Shown: piece by piece, positions 32,549-35,629 of the stretch
How positions within the stretch are numbered: the stretch's first letter is position 1
Layout: each line of letters begins with the position of its first letter
Source: an uncultured Clostridia bacterium
GTDB taxonomy: Bacteria > Bacillota > Clostridia > TANB77 > CAG-508
Assembly (NCBI GenBank): GCA_947624365.1
Contig: CANQJY010000003.1
Location: 1 to 35,629 of the forward strand
Reading direction: 5' to 3'
DNA: 35,629 bases
Translations under genes and position numbers: made by a program
Notes under the pieces: generated by a model
What the model saw: the letters and a program-made list of their open reading frames with translations, nothing else
What the model was told of the DNA's origin: nothing
The model's database searches: none

Positions 32549-32639
32549 TGTCCATTTTGGGACGGTCCTTTTTTGGACATTTGTCTCAAATGTCCAAAAA
32601 AGGACCGTCCCAAAATGGACAAAACGGGCAAAATGGACA
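32549..32639. repeat. Palindromic REP/MITE-like element, copy 4
   Basis: TGTCCATTTTGGGACGGTCCTTTTTTGGACATTTGTCTCAAATGTCCAAAAAAGGACCGTCCCAAAATGGACA (32549-32621) followed by a degenerate duplicated end up to the mreB stop. Confidence 0.95.
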
Positions 32640-33674
32640 TTATTTTCTTTTTCTAGCATTTACTAATACTGTTTTTAGATTTTCCAAATCTTCTAGTGTT
32701 TTTCCAGTTCCTCTTACTACACAATCAAGTGGTTCTTCAGCAATATATACTGGCATACCTGTTTCAATGCTTAATAATTTGTCTAAATTCTGAATTAAAG
32801 CTCCTCCTCCTGCTAAAACAATCCCTTTTTCCATAATGTCAGCTGCTAGTTCTGGTGGTGTTTTTTCTAATGTTGCTTTTACTATTTCTATAATTTTTTG
32901 AATAGATTCTCTCATTGCTTCTTCCATTTGTGTTGAAGTTATTTGTACATTTCTAGGTAGCCCGTCTATTAAGTCTCTACCTCTTATTTGCATGCTTATT
33001 TCTGTCATAAGTGGCATTGCACAGCCTATTCTCATCTTAATTTGCTCTGCTGTAGTTTCACCTATTGCTATATTTAACTCTCTTTTTATATAATTTACAA
33101 TATCTTCATCTAATTCGTCTCCTGCTATTCTAAGTGAATGGCTGACTACTATTCCCCCTAATGAAATTACTGCTACTTCTGTTGTTCCTCCTCCAATATC
33201 TACAATAATGTTTCCACTTGGTTCTGCTATGTCCAATGATGCACCAATTGCTGCTGCCATAGGTTCCTCAATAAGATATACTTCTTTTGCTCCTGCCTGC
33301 ATTATAGATTCTTCTACTGCTCTTTCTTCTACTTCTGTAATTCCTGATGGTACGCCTACAACTACTCTAGGCTTTCCGAGTTTATATCTTCTATCAATTT
33401 TTTGCATTAAATTTCTTAGCATTAATTGTGTTGCTGTAAAATCTGCAATAACTCCATCTTTTAAAGGTCTTACTGCTTTTATTTGCTCTGGTGTTCTTCC
33501 TAACATTTCTTTTGCTTCTGTTCCTGTTGCTACTATATTTCCTGTTTTCCTATCTATTGCAACAACAGATGGTTCTTTTAAGACAATTCCTCTTCCTTTT
33601 AGTGTTACTAAAATATTGGCTGTTCCTAAGTCAATTCCTACATCTTTTGATCCGATTGTGAAAAGTTTCATCAT
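32640..33674 (-). CDS. mreB: Rod shape-determining protein MreB
   Basis: DVGIDLGTANILVTLKGRGIVLKEPSVVAID, IVDIGGGTTEVAVISLGGIV, GIVLAGGGALIQNLD. Confidence 0.97.
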   Translation of the reverse strand: MMKLFTIGSKDVGIDLGTANILVTLKGRGIVLKEPSVVAIDRKTGNIVATGTEAKEMLGRTPEQIKAVRPLKDGVIADFTATQLMLRNLMQKIDRRYKLGKPRVVVGVPSGITEVEERAVEESIMQAGAKEVYLIEEPMAAAIGASLDIAEPSGNIIVDIGGGTTEVAVISLGGIVVSHSLRIAGDELDEDIVNYIKRELNIAIGETTAEQIKMRIGCAMPLMTEISMQIRGRDLIDGLPRNVQITSTQMEEAMRESIQKIIEIVKATLEKTPPELAADIMEKGIVLAGGGALIQNLDKLLSIETGMPVYIAEEPLDCVVRGTGKTLEDLENLKTVLVNARKRK

Positions 33675-33692
33675 ACCTCATATCCCTTCTTA

Positions 33693-34424
33693 TTAACAAT
33701 TTTGCATTCTTTCTGCTTTTTCTTTTATGTATTGATATACACTTGTATATTGCATATTGTTTCCTATAATGACAGTATCACATAGATCAATTTCAAATAC
33801 GGCTAATGCATTGTATAGTTTGTCCGTAAATTTGATATCTCCTTCACTTGGTTTTACTTTTCCACTTGGGTGATTATGTACTAAAATGACTTTCGAAGCC
33901 TCTGCTTTCATTGCAACTTGTAAAATATTTTTTATTCCTATATCAACAAAGTTGCTTCCTCCAAGCGCAATATCTTCGACTTTAATTATTTTTAAAGCAT
34001 TATCTAGTAATACTGCTTTTGCAATTTCTCGTTTTTGATTTTGAAATTCGCTAAGAAACATTTTTGCTACTTCTTCTGGATTTTTTAGATAGATTCCTTT
34101 GTAATTAGCTGGTTTTGACATTCTTACAGCCAGTTCGCATACGGCTTTTAGTTGAATGGCTTTGACTTTTCCTATCCCTTTTATTTTTGTTAGTTCTGCA
34201 ATACTTAATTTTTGCAAAAATGATAAGTCTTCTCTTCCAGTTTCTCTTAGTTTTAATATTCTTTGTGCTACTTGCACAGAAGTTTCTTCCCTAGTTCCAC
34301 TTTTTATTATAATTGCTAGTAGTTCTGCATTTGATAATGCTTTTTCTCCATGTAATTCTAATTTTTCATATGGTCTTTCTGATTCTGGTAGATCCTTGAT
34401 CTTTATAGACAAATCAAAATACAT
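33693..34424 (-). CDS. radC: RadC/JAB-domain DNA repair-family protein
   Basis: UPF0758 signature: LPESERPYEKLELHGEKALSNAELLAIIIKSGT and VILVHNHPSGKVKPSEGD. Confidence 0.95.
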   Translation of the reverse strand: MYFDLSIKIKDLPESERPYEKLELHGEKALSNAELLAIIIKSGTREETSVQVAQRILKLRETGREDLSFLQKLSIAELTKIKGIGKVKAIQLKAVCELAVRMSKPANYKGIYLKNPEEVAKMFLSEFQNQKREIAKAVLLDNALKIIKVEDIALGGSNFVDIGIKNILQVAMKAEASKVILVHNHPSGKVKPSEGDIKFTDKLYNALAVFEIDLCDTVIIGNNMQYTSVYQYIKEKAERMQNC

Positions 34425-34448
34425 TCCTTTCTTGCATCTGTTTGTCCC

Positions 34449-34706
34449 TTATATTTTTCTATAGATAAAGATTGCAAGTATCATTCCTATAATGCTGGCA
34501 ACGTTTAATTGGAACATTAAGCCAAATGTTAATTTTAAAATACTTAAGTCTAATATTATTGGGCTTTCTAATCCAAATTGTTGCTCATATGACAACCACC
34601 ATAGCCATGGTACATTACTTGCTAACTTTCCTATTAGTCCCCCGATTACCAATCCTGATAATATAAATACAATTAATATCCATATACTTTTATCTCTTGT
34701 GGCCAT
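34449..34706 (-). CDS. DUF4321-like small membrane protein
   Basis: 85 aa, two TM segments, located upstream of radC/mreB as is common in Clostridia. Confidence 0.75.
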   Translation of the reverse strand: MATRDKSIWILIVFILSGLVIGGLIGKLASNVPWLWWLSYEQQFGLESPIILDLSILKLTFGLMFQLNVASIIGMILAIFIYRKI

Positions 34707-34770
34707 TTTTTTGTTTCATTCCTTTCTTTCTTTTTTCTTACGGAAACTCACATTTTTTTGTCATATACGT

Positions 34771-34799
34771 ATTATATATTGATTTTATAAATTTTTCAA
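34771..34799 (-). promoter_or_regulatory. Sigma-A type promoter for DUF4321-radC-mreBCD-mrdA-minC
   Basis: Minus strand TTGAAA, 17 nt, TATAAT. Confidence 0.7.
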
Positions 34800-34916
34800 G
34801 TGATTTGCTATATTTTGCTTGATTTTTTTGAATTACCATATTTTGTGTGTTTCTTTATTTTAAAAAAGGTTGTATAATATATATAGTGATATATCATCAT
34901 TCTAGGAGGGTTTACT

Positions 34917-35552
34917 TTGAAAATTGAAAAATTAACAGAAAATAAAATTCGTATAATTATTAATCAAGATGATTTAAAAGATTCTTCTTTAGATTTACAT
35001 ACTATTATGACAAAAACCATTGAGGCACAAGGACTCTTCTTAGAAATTTTAGATAAGGCTAAGAAGGAATGTGGTTTTGATACAGATGGTTATAAATTAT
35101 TGATTGAGGCTTTTTCTTCTCAAGATGAGGTCATTGTTTTTACTATTACAAAATTCGAATTGAAAGCTGAGGATAAGCCTGCTGTTTCTTCTTTTCCAAA
35201 ACGTCTAAAGGTAAAGCGTAAATTTAATGTATTGCCAATTTACGATTTTTCTATTTATCGTTTTGAAGATTTTGAACAGTTCTGTTCTTTTTGTGCATCT
35301 TTAAGAATGTATAATCAACTTTCTACAAATGGGTTAATGTGCTCTTCTTTATATTCTTATAATAATAAGTTTTTTCTTGTTTTAAGTAGAATTCAGTTGG
35401 AGTATAAATCTTTTATTCTACTTTGCTCTCTTTTGAGTGAGTTTGCTATTTTTTGTACCAATGTTAATAATTTTGAAAATCGTTTAAAAGAATATGGAAA
35501 ATGCTTGATGAGAAAAAATGCTATTTCTACAACTTTAAAGTTTTTTAATTAA
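34917..35552 (+). CDS. mecA: Adaptor protein MecA-like
   Basis: 211 aa; MKIEKLTENKIRIIINQDDL start, FDTDGYKLLIEAFSSQDEVIVFTITK and C-terminal region fit MecA. TTG start after RBS AGGAGGG. Confidence 0.85.
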   Translation: MKIEKLTENKIRIIINQDDLKDSSLDLHTIMTKTIEAQGLFLEILDKAKKECGFDTDGYKLLIEAFSSQDEVIVFTITKFELKAEDKPAVSSFPKRLKVKRKFNVLPIYDFSIYRFEDFEQFCSFCASLRMYNQLSTNGLMCSSLYSYNNKFFLVLSRIQLEYKSFILLCSLLSEFAIFCTNVNNFENRLKEYGKCLMRKNAISTTLKFFN

Positions 35553-35557
35553 CTTTT

Positions 35558-35597
35558 AAGAGAGTTCCTAGAAACTTAGGAACTCTCTTTGATTTTT
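35558..35597 (+). terminator. Intrinsic terminator downstream of mecA-like gene
   Basis: AAGAGAGTTCCTA..TAGGAACTCTCTTT stem followed by GATTTTTC. Confidence 0.8.
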
Positions 35598-35629
35598 CTT
35601 ACTTCTGTTTCTGTTAATTGCATTATATC

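Noticed and set aside
34873-34878. Sigma-A promoter for mecA-like gene
   Set aside because: TATAAT present but no convincing -35 at proper spacing; left out of the feature list.
1-35629. Genome-wide TGA=Trp or TGA=Gly recoding
   Set aside because: Long genes (rpoB, rpoC, mrdA, spoIIE) contain no internal TGA and use TGG for Trp where checked; only TGA avoidance is supported.
1-35629. Defence island, prophage, or biosynthetic gene cluster
   Set aside because: All larger ORFs are assigned to core or surface/sporulation functions; no integrase, phage structural, nuclease-defence or biosynthetic enzymes seen.

Overview
This is a low-GC Firmicutes/Clostridia-type chromosomal segment, almost all of it on the minus strand. 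It contains rpoB-rpoC with a strong promoter, a small multidrug-export family protein, an AI-2E transporter, exodeoxyribonuclease III, a G5/SleB-like protein, a spoIIE - WG-repeat - acpS - tatD cluster, a two-gene surface adhesin operon (DUF11-type and Cna_B/SdrD-type), two small conserved proteins, a DUF4321-radC-mreB-mreC-mreD-mrdA-minC shape/division cluster, and a mecA-like gene. I see no phage, CRISPR array, rRNA, tRNA or complete transposon, and no clear new defence or biosynthetic system. The parts most worth a second look are: (1) a family of ~72 bp palindromic repeats (REP/MITE-like, TGTCCA..GGGACGGTCCTTTTTTGGACA..) in four intergenic sites, abutting stop codons and with compensatory arm changes; (2) minC broken by two +1 frameshifts, with minD/minE not following it; (3) a ~1785-codon Cna_B/SdrD adhesin split by one in-frame TGA inside a domain, in a window where none of 22 inferred CDS ends uses TGA; (4) a 14-bp motif shared upstream of two surface/envelope gene promoters; (5) a candidate short transcript at the left edge.
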